The position numbers and the translations under genes are program-made. Below, in pieces: positions 11,643-25,483 of a DNA stretch of 64,000 nucleotides; position 1 is the first letter of the stretch, and each line of letters opens with the position of its first letter. Where the stretch lies: positions 1 to 64,000 of the forward strand of contig NW_027325123.1 of NCBI RefSeq assembly GCF_028372415.1, read 5' to 3'. Source of the stretch: Notamacropus eugenii. Its lineage: Eukaryota > Chordata > Mammalia > Diprotodontia > Macropodidae. The notes under the pieces were generated by a model. The model searched no databases and was not told the origin of the DNA. It was given only the letters and a program-made list of their open reading frames with translations.

Positions 11643-14600
11643 GTAAATATGTTCTCTATGTTTATAAATTAATTTTAAATATTTAAAAAATCCATTATCT
11701 CTTACTCTTTTACAATTAAAACATTTACACAGACTTATTAGTAAAACTGCGAACAAACCATAAGGACAGGCACCATTTGGAAATTTATATCCACAAACTC
11801 TCTACAGCTTGTCTGTACTTTTTATATGGCTCAAGTTTGCAAAAAAAAATTTTCATCACTTAAATATGTTCTGATTCTTAATATTTTGACAATAGCAAAA
11901 AGAATAACTACTGTTGCGGCATAACTTACTAACTTTTTATAGTCATACTGCAAAAGTTATTACTCAACACTTCACATATGTGATTCTTGTCTACTTAAAA
12001 TGATATGCAGTAGTGCAATATTGACTCAATCGAAGCAAAAATTTTCGGGAGAAAAACGATATTGTAACAGAAATCCAGTGTTTGTCATGTACTCTTCCTC
12101 TCTGGTATATATTAAAATGTTTATTGATTAATATTAAAGTCATAATTAAAAACAAATTTTAATAAAGGATGTCAGACAATTACACCTTAATGAAAAAATG
12201 TTAACTGGAAGTACAGTGGAATTCTTGACAATCATAGAAATAAAAACTAAATTATTGTAAAAATCCAAAAGCAAATAGACATATAATAGGATTCTGAAAC
12301 CCTCCAAATAAGACATAAACCAAGAATGCCCATTTTCAACACTATTAGAAACACACTTGACACTAATAAGGTATCAAGGAAAATTTGTAGCAGCAGACAC
12401 TGTCTTTTGATTAGTTGAGTCCACCTTATTATCTAACTTTTTCTTAATGACTTCATCAATTAACAATAACCTGTGGAAACTTAACTTTTGCTGTCTCTCA
12501 CAACACTGCAATAGTTCCACAAATTCTAACTGCAATAGCAAAATAACTGGCAATTATAAAACACCAGTAAGAAGAAACGTAATAAAAGACTAAATCTTTT
12601 ACATTGCATAGTAGTGTATGTATACTAGAAACCCCTTGAGAGTAATATTAAAAACTTAATGAAAATAATTAACTTCACCAAAAGAAACAAAAAAAGGAAG
12701 GAGGAGAAATAATAGGAGAGAGGGAAAAGGAATGGTTGAGGGAAGGTTTGAAATGTGCTATGATTCCCCAAAGAAATTATATTCTGTTAAATAGAATCAC
12801 TACAGTAGCAGTAGATAAGGCAGCATCTTGAAGATACTCTGAAAAGATGAATTTCTGTGTCTCTATAGTTCAATATTGGTAGATTTCTGAACACCTCACT
12901 CTCTTTCACCCTCCATATCCAGACCTAGGCATGTTGATTTGACCATCTCAACAGATCTCAAATATGTGCCTCTTTCTCTACCCTCTCCCTAGTGCAATTC
13001 CTCAATTCTCTTTCCCACTTCACTCTAACCTCCTTCCATCCCTTAGAGTGATTTTCTGAAAAATTCTCATCTGTCATTCTCCTCCTGCCAGCCCTCCATT
13101 TCATTAAAGTCGCATGGCTCCCTTATTGCCTTTAGAATCACATGTAAAACCCCATCATAACCTAGCTCTATAGCTTTCATCGAGTTAAAAACGTACTCTC
13201 CAGTTTATGCTCTTTGACTCAGTAACACTGGCTTCCTGGCTGTTCCATGAACTAAACATTCCATCTCTGGTCATTCTTTCTTGCTATCCCCCACCTTGCA
13301 GTATTCAAGCTTTGTTTCAGTGAAAACTAAAGTCCCACCTTCTGTAGGAACCTTCCTCAGCCTCTATTAATTCACTTACCTTCACTTGTCAGTTTTTCCT
13401 ATTTATCCAGTATGTAGCTTGATTTTTACATATTTGCTTGTTTTTTTCCTATTAGAGTGTGAGCTTTTGAATACAGGGACTGACTTGTCTTTTTTTCAAA
13501 ACTCAGTTTCTGACAATACTATGTGCTTAATATTTTTTGTTTTGATCAACAGTAATATGATATCAGTATTAGTTGGAAGGTCATTTCAATAATTTACTGA
13601 AGAAGCTAAGTCTAATATTTTCCAAGAAGACGCCACATGGCGTCAGAACAGAAAAATGGTTGAATATTAAAAACTTAACTTTGCGCTGCAAAGTGGTAAA
13701 GGCACTAACCTGGACTCAAGAAGACTCATCTCCCTTCATTTTCAGATGTGACCTCAGACATTTGCTAGTTGCATTAACCCTGTTTGCCTCAATTTCCTCA
13801 TCTGTAAAATGAACTAGATGAGGAAATGCAAAACCCTGTCGATCTTTCTTAAGAAAACCCCAAATTGGGTCACAAGGAGTTAGAATTGAAAAGGAGAAAA
13901 CTATGGATTTACTAACATTTTACTTGCTTTTTCTTTTTAGGGTGGTGGTCATTCTGAAGGACTGAAACCATCTTGCTCAGAAAGGTTAGTGCTATTTCTG
14001 ACCAAAATACATGAATTAAAAAAAAAATACAAACACACCTATGGAATCACGTAATTTGAAATATTGTCGTATCATTTTCACCAAGGAAGTCATTTTTGTA
14101 ATAACATGCAGTCTACTAGTATTACCTTGTTTTTTCATTTGGCATACTTAAGTACAAACATAGATTTTACATTTTATTTAGGAAACTTAAACCTATCAAC
14201 TCTGATGATGAACAGAATGTGGATGAATCTACATATGAATTTCAGTCAGATGAAGATTCAAATAATCTTCTTAGGAAAAACTTCACTGAAGGTAATTTAT
14301 TATTTCTATGGTTGCAGTAAATATGTAATTTCCTTAGCATGTTTGATGGGGGAATACTGGGCTATCAAGAATTCCTTTCCATAGATGTGAACACATGAAG
14401 AGCATATTTGGGATCAGTATAAATGTGAGCCGTCAGTAACTTCCCCAGTTCTACAGCCCTTGTGAAGGTGGCAAATTCAGCCCTCTGAGCAGAGATCCTC
14501 TAAGTTATTATAAAGGCTGACTTGGGTTTTGTGTTTGTCCTTTATTACCAAAGAACATCATGCCATCACAGAAATGATGACGTGGCTTGCACTTGACTTT

Positions 14601-17600
14601 GTTTTGAGTGATGGAGGGCTGTGCAGATCACCAGCCTCACTTCTCCTCCAGAGCCATCTGAATCCAGTGACCAGATATCAGGATGACTGGAGATGGCCCA
14701 GGTGCACTGGGAGACCTTGGTTCCTTTAGGTCAAGGTCTTCACAGTTACTTCTTAGGGTGAGGTAATACCCATTCAGGGAGTAGGCCTGTTGAAGAGATA
14801 GCTAGGGCGTGGCCTCTTTAATGAGGCAAAGAAAAAGAAAGACATCAGGCTGGGAGGGAAACAGCAACAGTTACTACTGATAATCACTCTAAAGCTAGGA
14901 GGGTCCAGAGGAGCCCTTAGGCAAGGGACCTTTGGCGTCCCAGCTTCAGTGTACACTAGGATTAAGGTTTTAAGAAAGGAGAAGACAGGACAGGACAGGA
15001 GGGTTCAACTCCCACCTCAAATACTTCCTGATGAGACCACTAGCTCAACAAGTATTATCTAAATGAAGGAAGATTTGTGAGATAGGTGTACTTCAATCAT
15101 TTCAAACTTATAACTTCGTTTCTAATTAACTCCAAGAAACTTATACACCTTTATAAAGTCCTCATCAGATGATGATCAGACTCACTGTGGACCTTGTATT
15201 TCTTGAAGTATGCTATATTGGTAGAACATAACCTATTAGGCCCTACCACCCTGGAAAAGCTTTGAAGATACTTCTTGCAACAAATGATATCTACTTTTCC
15301 TGAATCACACCATCTCACCACTAACTAGGAAGCTAGTCAGCCACTTGATGATAAATTCTTTGGCCATGGCAATGAGTGAGGAAACAAAGACACTTCTATT
15401 TCGAAAGGGGGAGTCAAGAGGGCACTAAGAATCAATTTTTAGACACTTATGGAATTACTTTACATCTTAGGACAACAACCACCTTCCCAGCAACAGAGAG
15501 GAAAGAGCTCTGAAAGTGTATCATCCTTCCCTGGAGACCAGGCATTACTTTTTGGTAAGCAATCACTCCAGTGAAGATTCTCTCTCTCTCTCTCTCTCTC
15601 TAGCTAAATCCAGCTACACCTTACATCTCACTGATTCTACTTGGAGAGGCAGTTGTACAGGCTCATAAAAGCTTCATGTTGTAATGTGGATAATAGGTAT
15701 TCTTCATCCACTTTGGTTTTTCCTACGTGAATACTTAGACCAAATATTTGACTTCATTGTAGATGTTGCTTATATTCTTTGAGAGAGGAATTAAAAGAGA
15801 TTACTTTATTTAATCCTGATTTTTTAACATTAAGCAAAGAATAAAACTGGGAAAATGTGTGTTCTCTAAAAGTTATTTCAAAGAATCTTGTATGATTTTG
15901 ACATGCATGGGACATCTTGGTGTAGAAGAGAAGTTAAAATGGCTTTCCAGTCTATTGCAACAAATCTTTTATTAGGCAATATACAAATATAATGGGAGTT
16001 TTTAGTCCCAACATTTTAGTCAAATTATGTGACTTTAAAGATGTAGTCTTATAATGATAAAATATTTATGATTTGGAGGACCTTAATGAACTTTTCATAA
16101 AATTGCTTTATGTTTTTTTTAAATGTTGTCACATTAAATGGCAGTTTTGTTCATATTAATGTTTTTAGAAATGATTTTCATGAGTACTGCAGTATGAGTT
16201 GACCAGGTTTCCCACGAAATAATGTTTCTTCTCTACTACTGAATAGTCCTTAATTAAATTGAACCCATCTGTGGAGCAAAAATAAAATCCTTGAAGTTAG
16301 GGGTGGCTGGATCTAGAGTCTCAGTCTTAAATGGTATCACGTAACAGAGAAGCAAGGTAGCTGGATTGAGAGTGTGGCATACCTAGAAAGTTAGGTCAGG
16401 GTGTCTTACGGGAGAGCCTGGTATTTGCAGAACCTGCCACTTTAGTTTCCAAGATAGTTTGAACCTGATGAGGAGTTAGGACTTTTAAAGGTTGTCCATG
16501 AGTAGGTTTGGAGCATTCCTCAATTAGAATTGAGGCAGCCACTGCTTCTAGACAAGGTGGCCACCCAGAGTTAACACAGTTTGTGTAGTGAAGGAGCTAC
16601 CAGTCTGGGTCAGATCATAGGGAATGGGTTAAAACTCCCAAGCTTTTGGTCTCATTAGCGTTTTTCCAGATTGGGCAGGGTTAAGTCTGGGGTAGTCAGT
16701 TTCGGCTTCAAAATATTGAAGGCCTTGACTTAGGCCAAAGGGAGGAAGTCAAGGCCTTGAGGAGAGTCATAGAGGGGCTTCTGGGGATCCTGATTCTGTA
16801 AAACTCTGCTATACCCAGAAAGGTGTATAATTATTTTTTAGTGGATGGAACAAGGATGGACAAAATTGCCAGTTTCCTTTCTGGAGTTAGAGACTGGAAA
16901 GTGGGAGTCAGTTAATAGCTTAGATATTTTTCAGACTAATTGGAAATTTGGAATAAAGCAGAGGAGACATTTTAACCACAAGGACTCAGGAAGCTGAGGG
17001 TCTGTACAGTAGTGGCCGGGGAGGCCTCCCAGGTTGGGCTATAAATGAGAATATCTATGTGTTAAATTGGGCTAGTCTTAATATCAGATCCCTCATATCT
17101 TTCCTAAAGCCTGTTCAAAAAAGTGGGAGCTATCTCCAGATATTTCCCTCCTAGGCTTTGGACTTAATCAGGTACTGGTGACAGAATCTTGGAGACAGGA
17201 GCTGGGATGATGTGGGGTAGCTTGCTCCCAGACTGAGGAGTCTACTTCACCACTGATTTCTGATTAGCTAAATAAAAGTGCTGCAGAACCAGGTTTCCAA
17301 ATTCACCATTTGGATCTGACCTGAACAGGGCCAGGAGAGGAGGACAAGAAATCAGTGATTACAAAATAGATGCTAGAACTGGGAAGGCCTCAAGGCAGTT
17401 TCTAAATTTACCTTCAGTCCCCATGACCTGATGGTATGAAGGCCAAAGTGCTGGAGTAGAATAGGGTAAGTGGCTCCTGTGTCAGACCTACCTGCCACGT
17501 CCAAAGTTATCCTGGTATTTGGTAATGCAGAAGCAGGGAACTTGGTTGGATTCCAGCCTGTCATTCCAAAGTCCTAATGAGTCTAGAGTATGGGAAGAGG

Positions 17601-20600
17601 CTACTTGACTCCATTTGTGGCAGTCTCTCTTCCAGTTTCCCTCCTGCTTGTAAATAGGACATAGGCCTTCTGGGTTCCTCTTTAGCAGGTACTTATGAGA
17701 TCAGTGACCTTTCTTAAGGCATTGAAAGCATGAATCCTCCCCAAATGGAATTATGGACGGTACTCTTCTAGGTGCTGGGTTTGGTAGCAATCAGAAGTTG
17801 AGTCTGTTCTCTGTTGGCTAGCCTTGTGGTTTTTATCTTGTGCAGCAGTTTAGTCCAAAAGCTAGGCCTGTGTCAGGGGGTCCATAGCTAACTTCAGCAA
17901 TTTCTCTGAATGTCTGGGGGCAGATAAATAGTAAAGTCCATGCTAAGGATGCAAGTTTGGGTCCAGGTTGGTGTATTCTTAAGGGCCTCATCTTGAAAAA
18001 GTGTGGGGTTCTCCTCAGGCCCTTAAATAAATAACCTCCTTAAGCTTTTTATAGTTCCTGTATTTCCTAATACTCCTTTCTGCACCCCCATCAGTTAGGA
18101 AAATTAACATTTCTGTATCCCTATCATTGGTAATCCCAACCTGGAACTGATGTTGCCCAGGTGGGGTGGGGGAACAGGAAAGGAGACGCAATCTACTGAT
18201 AGTATCAGCCCCAAATTTCTGATCCTTCTCTTTCTCTTCTGTGGTACAATAGGAGGAAATATATTATTGTGCCCCATGTTAGGTCAGATTGGTGGTTATG
18301 GTTTCTTAAGAATTTCAGCTTTAACTAACTATAAGACGCAGAGGTTAATAATATAATTATATTGTAATGTTAACAAACTTGCCCTTTTGCTTCATCCACT
18401 GACTTTCAAAGACTTGTTTTTTATTCTGACACTCAAGGTTGATTCACTTTTCTTTATGTAGTTCACATAATAATTATTAATGTTAAATTGTAGGTAATGT
18501 GGTTGTGCAATCAGAACCAGTGCAGAAGGAAGACAAAGGTGATTTTCAGCGGTCTAAAGTTAGCAATAAATATAAAATTGAAACTAAAACTCTCAAAAAA
18601 TGTGTGGGTAAGTAGTTTAGATGAAAATGGATTTCAAAGCAGCTTTTGTACAAACAACATAAAGAGTATAGAAAATCATGGAAAGATAGGAATTAACATA
18701 AAGTGATTACAATTACGTAAACAGGAAAAAATAGCAGAAAAAGAAATTAAATAGTTCCTACAACCAATTGAAGGTCAACAAAGAGTTGAGTTTTAGAAGT
18801 GGGGGACTATAGGTATAAAATATTTCATACACTTTCAGACTTGATTGATATATTGGGTGGATTGACTGGTTTGGTTATTTTATTTTATTTTATTTTTTAT
18901 TTAGAAGGAGATGGTCTCTGGGTATTTTGGGGGGAATTGCAGGTGAAAATGAGTGCATCACAAAAAATAGAAGGTATCCAAAGAATACAAAAAATTATTC
19001 ATGAAAAATTAAATTCCTATTTTGTACAAAAGTAGGCTGCTTAAAATAAAAAGTGTAACACTTTTGGATATCTGCTTTTAAGTACTCTATACTTTGCATC
19101 TATATTGGATCTAAGTTTGTTTTAATTCAAGACCTAAATTTCACTTTATCTTTTTATCACTCTGTAATCAGACATTATTAAATGCCTGACATTTATCTTA
19201 GAATTAAGACAATTAAATCCCAGGGTTGAAAAGTGCATTGTTTCATCTAATCAAACCTATACCTGAAATAAGAATTCATTTAACCTACATCCTTGAAAAT
19301 GTTCTTCATAACTCAATTTAAACATCTTTGTAAATGAAGAGAATATAATTATGAGTTTATTTTACTTTGACAGCACAAATGAGAAAAAAAATAATTCATT
19401 GAGTTGATACTTCTTGCTCTATCACTTCTCATATGTAGTTTGTGGCTCATCATAGAGTACTTTATTATAAAAGTTGTGTTGATGTGTGTGTCTGTATATA
19501 TATATATATACATATATGTATATTATAACTCCTTTTTTAACTTCTTTTAATACAGCCCAAATTCAGATTTATCTCTTTCAATGTAATCTGCTGTCTGGCA
19601 TTTTAGCATATCACTATAATGAGATTTTAGTACCCTTCTGCTATATACTATAAATTCAGACCTAAAGGTAAAAACTGTAGTTATTTGACTTTTTTTCTCA
19701 TAGATCATTTTACTTCATTTGGATTTTGTTTATTTTAATGTCTTAGGATTAATATTATTATTATATTGTTTTAATATTATCAATAATTGGTCTGTGTATT
19801 ATAGACTTTTGCATTCTCCTCTGTCTCTTCACATTGGATGTCCTCCTTGTTTGGAATTTGCAATAGCTTTTACTGAAACCCTTTCTTAATCATCCCAGCT
19901 GTTAATTCCCTTCCTTCCTCCTCTCTCCTCATTTTTGTCTGACACTCTGCGACCCTGTTGACCATACTGTCCCTGGGGTTTTCCTTTTTTTTCTTTTAAA
20001 TTTTTTTAAAAATTAAAAAAAATACAGAATGAGAAAGGAAAAAGGAAACATTGCTGTGTACAAAGCAGAATATGAGAGAATTTTGTATAAAACACTAGAT
20101 TTCCATTTCAAGAGAACCTATATAATAAATAGTACACATTATTTTCAGAGTTATTCAGCTTTTCTTTGCTCCTTGTAGATTTTCTTTTGTTCTGTGCAGT
20201 ACTTTTTACTTTATTTTTCCCCTTCCTTTCTTCCTCTTCTGCCCTAAAGAAGGTTACAGTTAAGCATGGATATATGTGTGTATGTATATATGTATACAAA
20301 CATACATATGTATATATATATTTATACACACATATAGATATGAACATCAATAAACATGCATATTTATACATATACACTAATATACATATATGTAAGACTA
20401 GTATGCTTATTTCCATTTGTCATGTTTCTCTGGATAGCATCTTCCTTCATATTTTGACATATTTCTGACATGGTTTATGGGTGCTGACACTAGGTGGTGA
20501 GACCTCAAAATGTCAAGATACAGGTGGCATCACTTGGAACAAATCTACATACTCAAGCTGTCTCTCTAGCCAGGTGGCAAAGTTTATTGTAACACTTAAA

Positions 20601-23600
20601 CAGGCAAGGGGTTAGGCTTCTTAGGCTGCTAGGGTTATATAGAAAAGGGTCAGGAAGGAAAATGTCAAGAATGCTCATTAAGTAATCTAGGGATTTCAAA
20701 GGAATATGTAAGGGGTCTGGTGTCTTTGGGAACAGGCATCAGTGATCTTGGATGAAAAAAATTCAGGTAGTCAACAGAGATAGGAATTTGCATCAGGAAA
20801 GAATTTTCTCACAAGAAACTGGGTTGCTTTTGTTTTAGTTGTATAATTGGGGTAGTATTGAATAATTAGGTTAAATTGTCATTTTTTATTATGTTGGTTT
20901 TACCTACTGTTAAAGACACACGACACACAAAAAGTGTCAAGGAAAATTCATTAAAATGGAGTTCAGAAGATGGAGGGCCTTATGAACAACTGGTCTCCAG
21001 AATGGCTACTGGAGACTAAAACAAGGTCAAGATAAGACAGGCTTTTAACAGAATTCTGCTGGCCATGTGACTTTATGTTCTGTCTGCTAGGCTTTCCCCC
21101 AAATAGCTCATTGGGCTTGTGCAGTAGTTTCTGACCTTTACCTGACCATCCTAGGTTGTGACTCTGGGCAAATACAACTTCCTTGTTTCCCATACTACCC
21201 ACAAACAATAAATATTTCTTGAGCTATTTAGATCTGAATTTATTTGTGTATAAAATGTTTTATATTTATGTTCATTCTTCCTGTGTCTTTTTTGGCAAGT
21301 GTACTCTCAGATGTTTCGTACAACCTAGTTATTTAAAATGACTTAAAACAATTTAAAATAATATTGCTGACATGGAGTATAGTTTTCTTGTTTTTCTCTT
21401 TTAAGTCTATTTTAGCTTTAACTTTTTCTGGGATTTTGATTAATACCTCTGCTTTTTTTTACATAGTAAGTCCTGCTCCTGACCTTTATTTGTCTTTGTG
21501 TGTATCTCATTTTTATATTGTTTGGTGAAGGCAACATATTGTTGAATTAAAATTTTTAATCTGCTATTTCAGTTTTTTGGATAAATGCATTCCATTAACC
21601 TTCTAAGCTGTAATTGTTTGTATATTTTCTTACTTCCTGTTATTCCTCGCTATCCTCAGTTTTTTTCCTATCCCTTCTCATTCCTTGGTTTTACTTCTAC
21701 CATCCAATTTGCTTCTTGCCATCCAATTTCTTAACCACCCTTGTAGAACTCCCTGCTTTATCCCACTCTTTTCTTCTCACCACCTTGTTTCTTTCTCAAA
21801 CCTGTATGTTTGTGTGTATACATATATTATATATAAATATAATAATATATACATATATTTTCCTCTTTATCCCATTAATGATGAAAATCAGGTTCCACTA
21901 CTCCCTACCCTCCTCCTCTGAGCTTCTTCTTATCATTTCTTTCTTTTCTTGCCTCATTTGTATAAGATAATTGCTCCTTTTTATTTTTCCATACATGCAG
22001 TTTTACTTTTTTAGAATCATCACGTCATACACAGCTCAACGCAACTCTCTCTTTCAAACTGTGCAAATAATGACAATCACAAGAGTACCGATAATATTTT
22101 CACATATAAGAAGGCGTCAGATTTTCCTAAAGTTCTGAGATTTTTGTCAAAGGTACCTGAGCGTTTTTGAGTTTGTTCAGTGTTCACTTTTTTCACTTAT
22201 ACTTAATTAGTTTTGTTGGGTAACTTAGATCTTTTGCTCCACAGAATGGAGTATTCTCAGATCTAAGATTCTTCAATATAGTAGTTGCTAGAGTAGTTAC
22301 TTTAATTGAAGCCCTCCAAACCGTGACCATAGTTTCACTTAAATGCATATCTTTGTGCCTCAGATTTTTCTATATTTTGTTGTCACAATAATTTTCCTTA
22401 ATGGTTGGTCTGCTTTTAATAAGCTCCTTTAATCTAGCCTGTAGGTATAAAATATAACTTCATCACTTGACTTTTAAAGCCTTGAAGTTTGTCCTCAGAC
22501 TAATTTTGACTATACTTATTTTCCTTCTATAATGGCAATCAGAATAGGATTTTTGTTAGTATAATCAGGGACCTGGGCAGATTTGCAAGAAGGTCCACAC
22601 CTTTTGGTAATGAGGCACTGGTTCTCAAGGGGGTGACCCTCTGGTCAAGGGTGAAGTTTTCCTTTGTGCCTTATATTTTTTAATTAGGTCTGAGTGCCAG
22701 ATGAGGACTCTGGGAAGCTGCTAAGGAGCCCTCCTCAACCCATTTTGAGAACCCATTTGTCTTGCTCTCCTCCTTGGTATTGTCAGACAGCTATACCTGT
22801 CTGTTGAATTACGGTCAAGCAGAGGAAACATTGTCTGTTGATTGCTTTGGGGTGCAGGGTGTTAGACTCCTCTGAACTAGGTGAATAATATATTGTGTTT
22901 GACTAAAGGATTGATATATGTACTTGATTAAAGGGATTGTTAACCCCTTAAAAGTTGCCTTTCCCTTTATGAATGCAGATCTAACAACCTGTGATAGTGC
23001 CCCACCACCACCCTGTGTATGTTGAGTTGCTTGCTGCTACACCTTCCTTGTGTTTATAAGTTTTTGTTCCATTGTTGTAATTATTGCTGTGCACACTCTC
23101 ATCTTTATTAAAAATTTTTTTTTGCTTTAGTTTTGTCAGACTCTTTATGATCCCATTTAGAAGGTTTTTTTGGCAAAGATACTGGAGTGGTTTGGTGTTT
23201 CCTTTTCTAGCTCATTTTATAGATGTGGAAACTGATGCAAACAGGGTTAAAATGACATACCCAGAGTTACATAGCTAGTAAGTATCTGAGTCTGGATTTG
23301 AAATCAGTAATATGAGTTTCCCTGATGGTAGGTCTAGTATATTCTCTCTATTTATGCTATTTATGCATTCTATATATGTATATATTCAAAATTCATATAT
23401 AGCTTATAAGTATATTAAATATTCTCACTATATACTATATATAAAACATATATATGTACATATTTTCTTCTTAGTTGAACCTGTTAGATGTCATCTATTT
23501 AAAGAAATAGATTAATTTTTGTCTTTTTACCAAAGTAACTGTGAAATATAAAAAATATGTCCAGGTATGTGAAAGTCTGTCTCAGGGGAAAAGGGAAACA

Positions 23601-25432
23601 AACCAAAGAGTTACTTTGTTTTCTTTCTGTGATGAATTATTCTTGTTCTGATTGCCATTATAGTACATAGAGCTCCAGAAAAATTGGATGAAAAATTTTA
23701 AAATATTTTGAAGATAGAATAAACTAACCTATGTTTGCAATTGATTTGTTTTAGGAGAAGAGCTACGTAGAAATGTGAATTGTACTGCTTGTGGACAACA
23801 GGTGAACCAGTTTCAGAAGGATTCGATATATAGACACCCTACACTGAATGTTCTTATTTGTAAGGTATGTAGTTGTGAAGTTGATGATGATTTTATCATC
23901 TGTAGTCTATTATTCCTTTTTTTATCTTGAATAGTTGAGTACAGGACAGCTCTCTTGTTACATTTTAAGATATCCTTTTATTTATGTGAATTCTATAATG
24001 ATTCATTTGAAAAGTGAAGGCACTCTCTGTCTTCAGAAATGGAGTGCAATAAATGTCAAACTCGTAAAAACCATACTTGATTAATAAATTGGTTAGTTTA
24101 GATGAACTTCATTTTTTAACTTTTACTTGCATGAGAACAAACATATGTCATCAATCTGTAGTAGAGCCTTCTGAACTCATTGCTCTGATCAGTTGGAGTT
24201 GATCCTCTTTGATTAAGAAGGACAACTTACAAACAGATACAGGTTATTGTTTTTTAAATAAGATGTTCCTTTAAGTTATGTGTTTCCCTTACTTTACTAA
24301 AATTTTCTGAAAAGTGTTGACCATGAGAATGGTAGTATCCTTTTTGGGGTCTGTCAAAGCTTGTTTTCAGATTATTAATTCATTCACCTACTATAAAGCA
24401 TTTTATTTCTCTTGAAATGAAAAAAATTGTTGATACTTTTTATTTTTATGTCACAATTTTATCTGGTTATCACATTTCTTTAATCCACAGAACTGAAGTT
24501 GCTTTCAATAGGAAAAAAAAAGGTTTAATTAAAAAATCCCATGAAAAATCCAAACCTGGTACTCTTTATGTTTGACAGTACATACAATATTCTGCCCTTG
24601 ATTGCCTTTGCCTCAAGTGAGAGGAAGATATTTCAAATTACATCTTTTGGGGATTATTACTTCTTATAATAATGAAAAAAGTAGCATTATATAATTGTAT
24701 TTTATAGCACTCTTAAGTTTTCCAAAGTGCATTACATATACAATCTTGTTTGATGCTCAAACAACCCTGTTGGACTGTTATTATAATACCTATTTTGTTG
24801 ATTAAGAAATTAAGTCTGAAAATGGTTGTTACTTGAGAAAGGATTTCTTTTGAGATCTTCCAACACTACCAACTGTGCTACTACTACTGGATATCGGATT
24901 TCATTTTGTTCTTTGCAATTGTATTATTGTAATAATGTGTGTTTGTGTGTGTGTGTGTGTGTGCTGTATATTTTCTTTGAAAAGCTTTTGAATTTTCTTT
25001 GAATCAGTTTTTTAGTTAAAATGAATTCATTGAAAAAAAATTTAACTGTGCTAAATATTTTGTTCAGCCATACCCTAATGATGGGTTACTACTTTGGTAC
25101 TACTACCTTACTATTGCCAAATATTTCTCCATTTTTGCTATGAATAAAGTTATTGCCCCATTTTTATGTATAAAGATATTGACTTAATGAATTGGATTAT
25201 TTTAAAATTTGTGCTTAGTAAATGTTAACATTTTAACAGATTTTTATATGTAGAATTGAATGTTGATTCCTTTTTTAGAACTGCTACAAATATTATATGA
25301 GTGATGACATAAGCCGTGATTCTGAAGGAATTGATGAGCAGTGCAGGTAGGGATGTAGAAAACATGCAGAAAACATAATTATGAAATTTTATGTTTTGTA
25401 TCAGTGACTTAAAATGTCATCAAATGTCAGAG

Positions 25433-25483
<51 letters not shown>

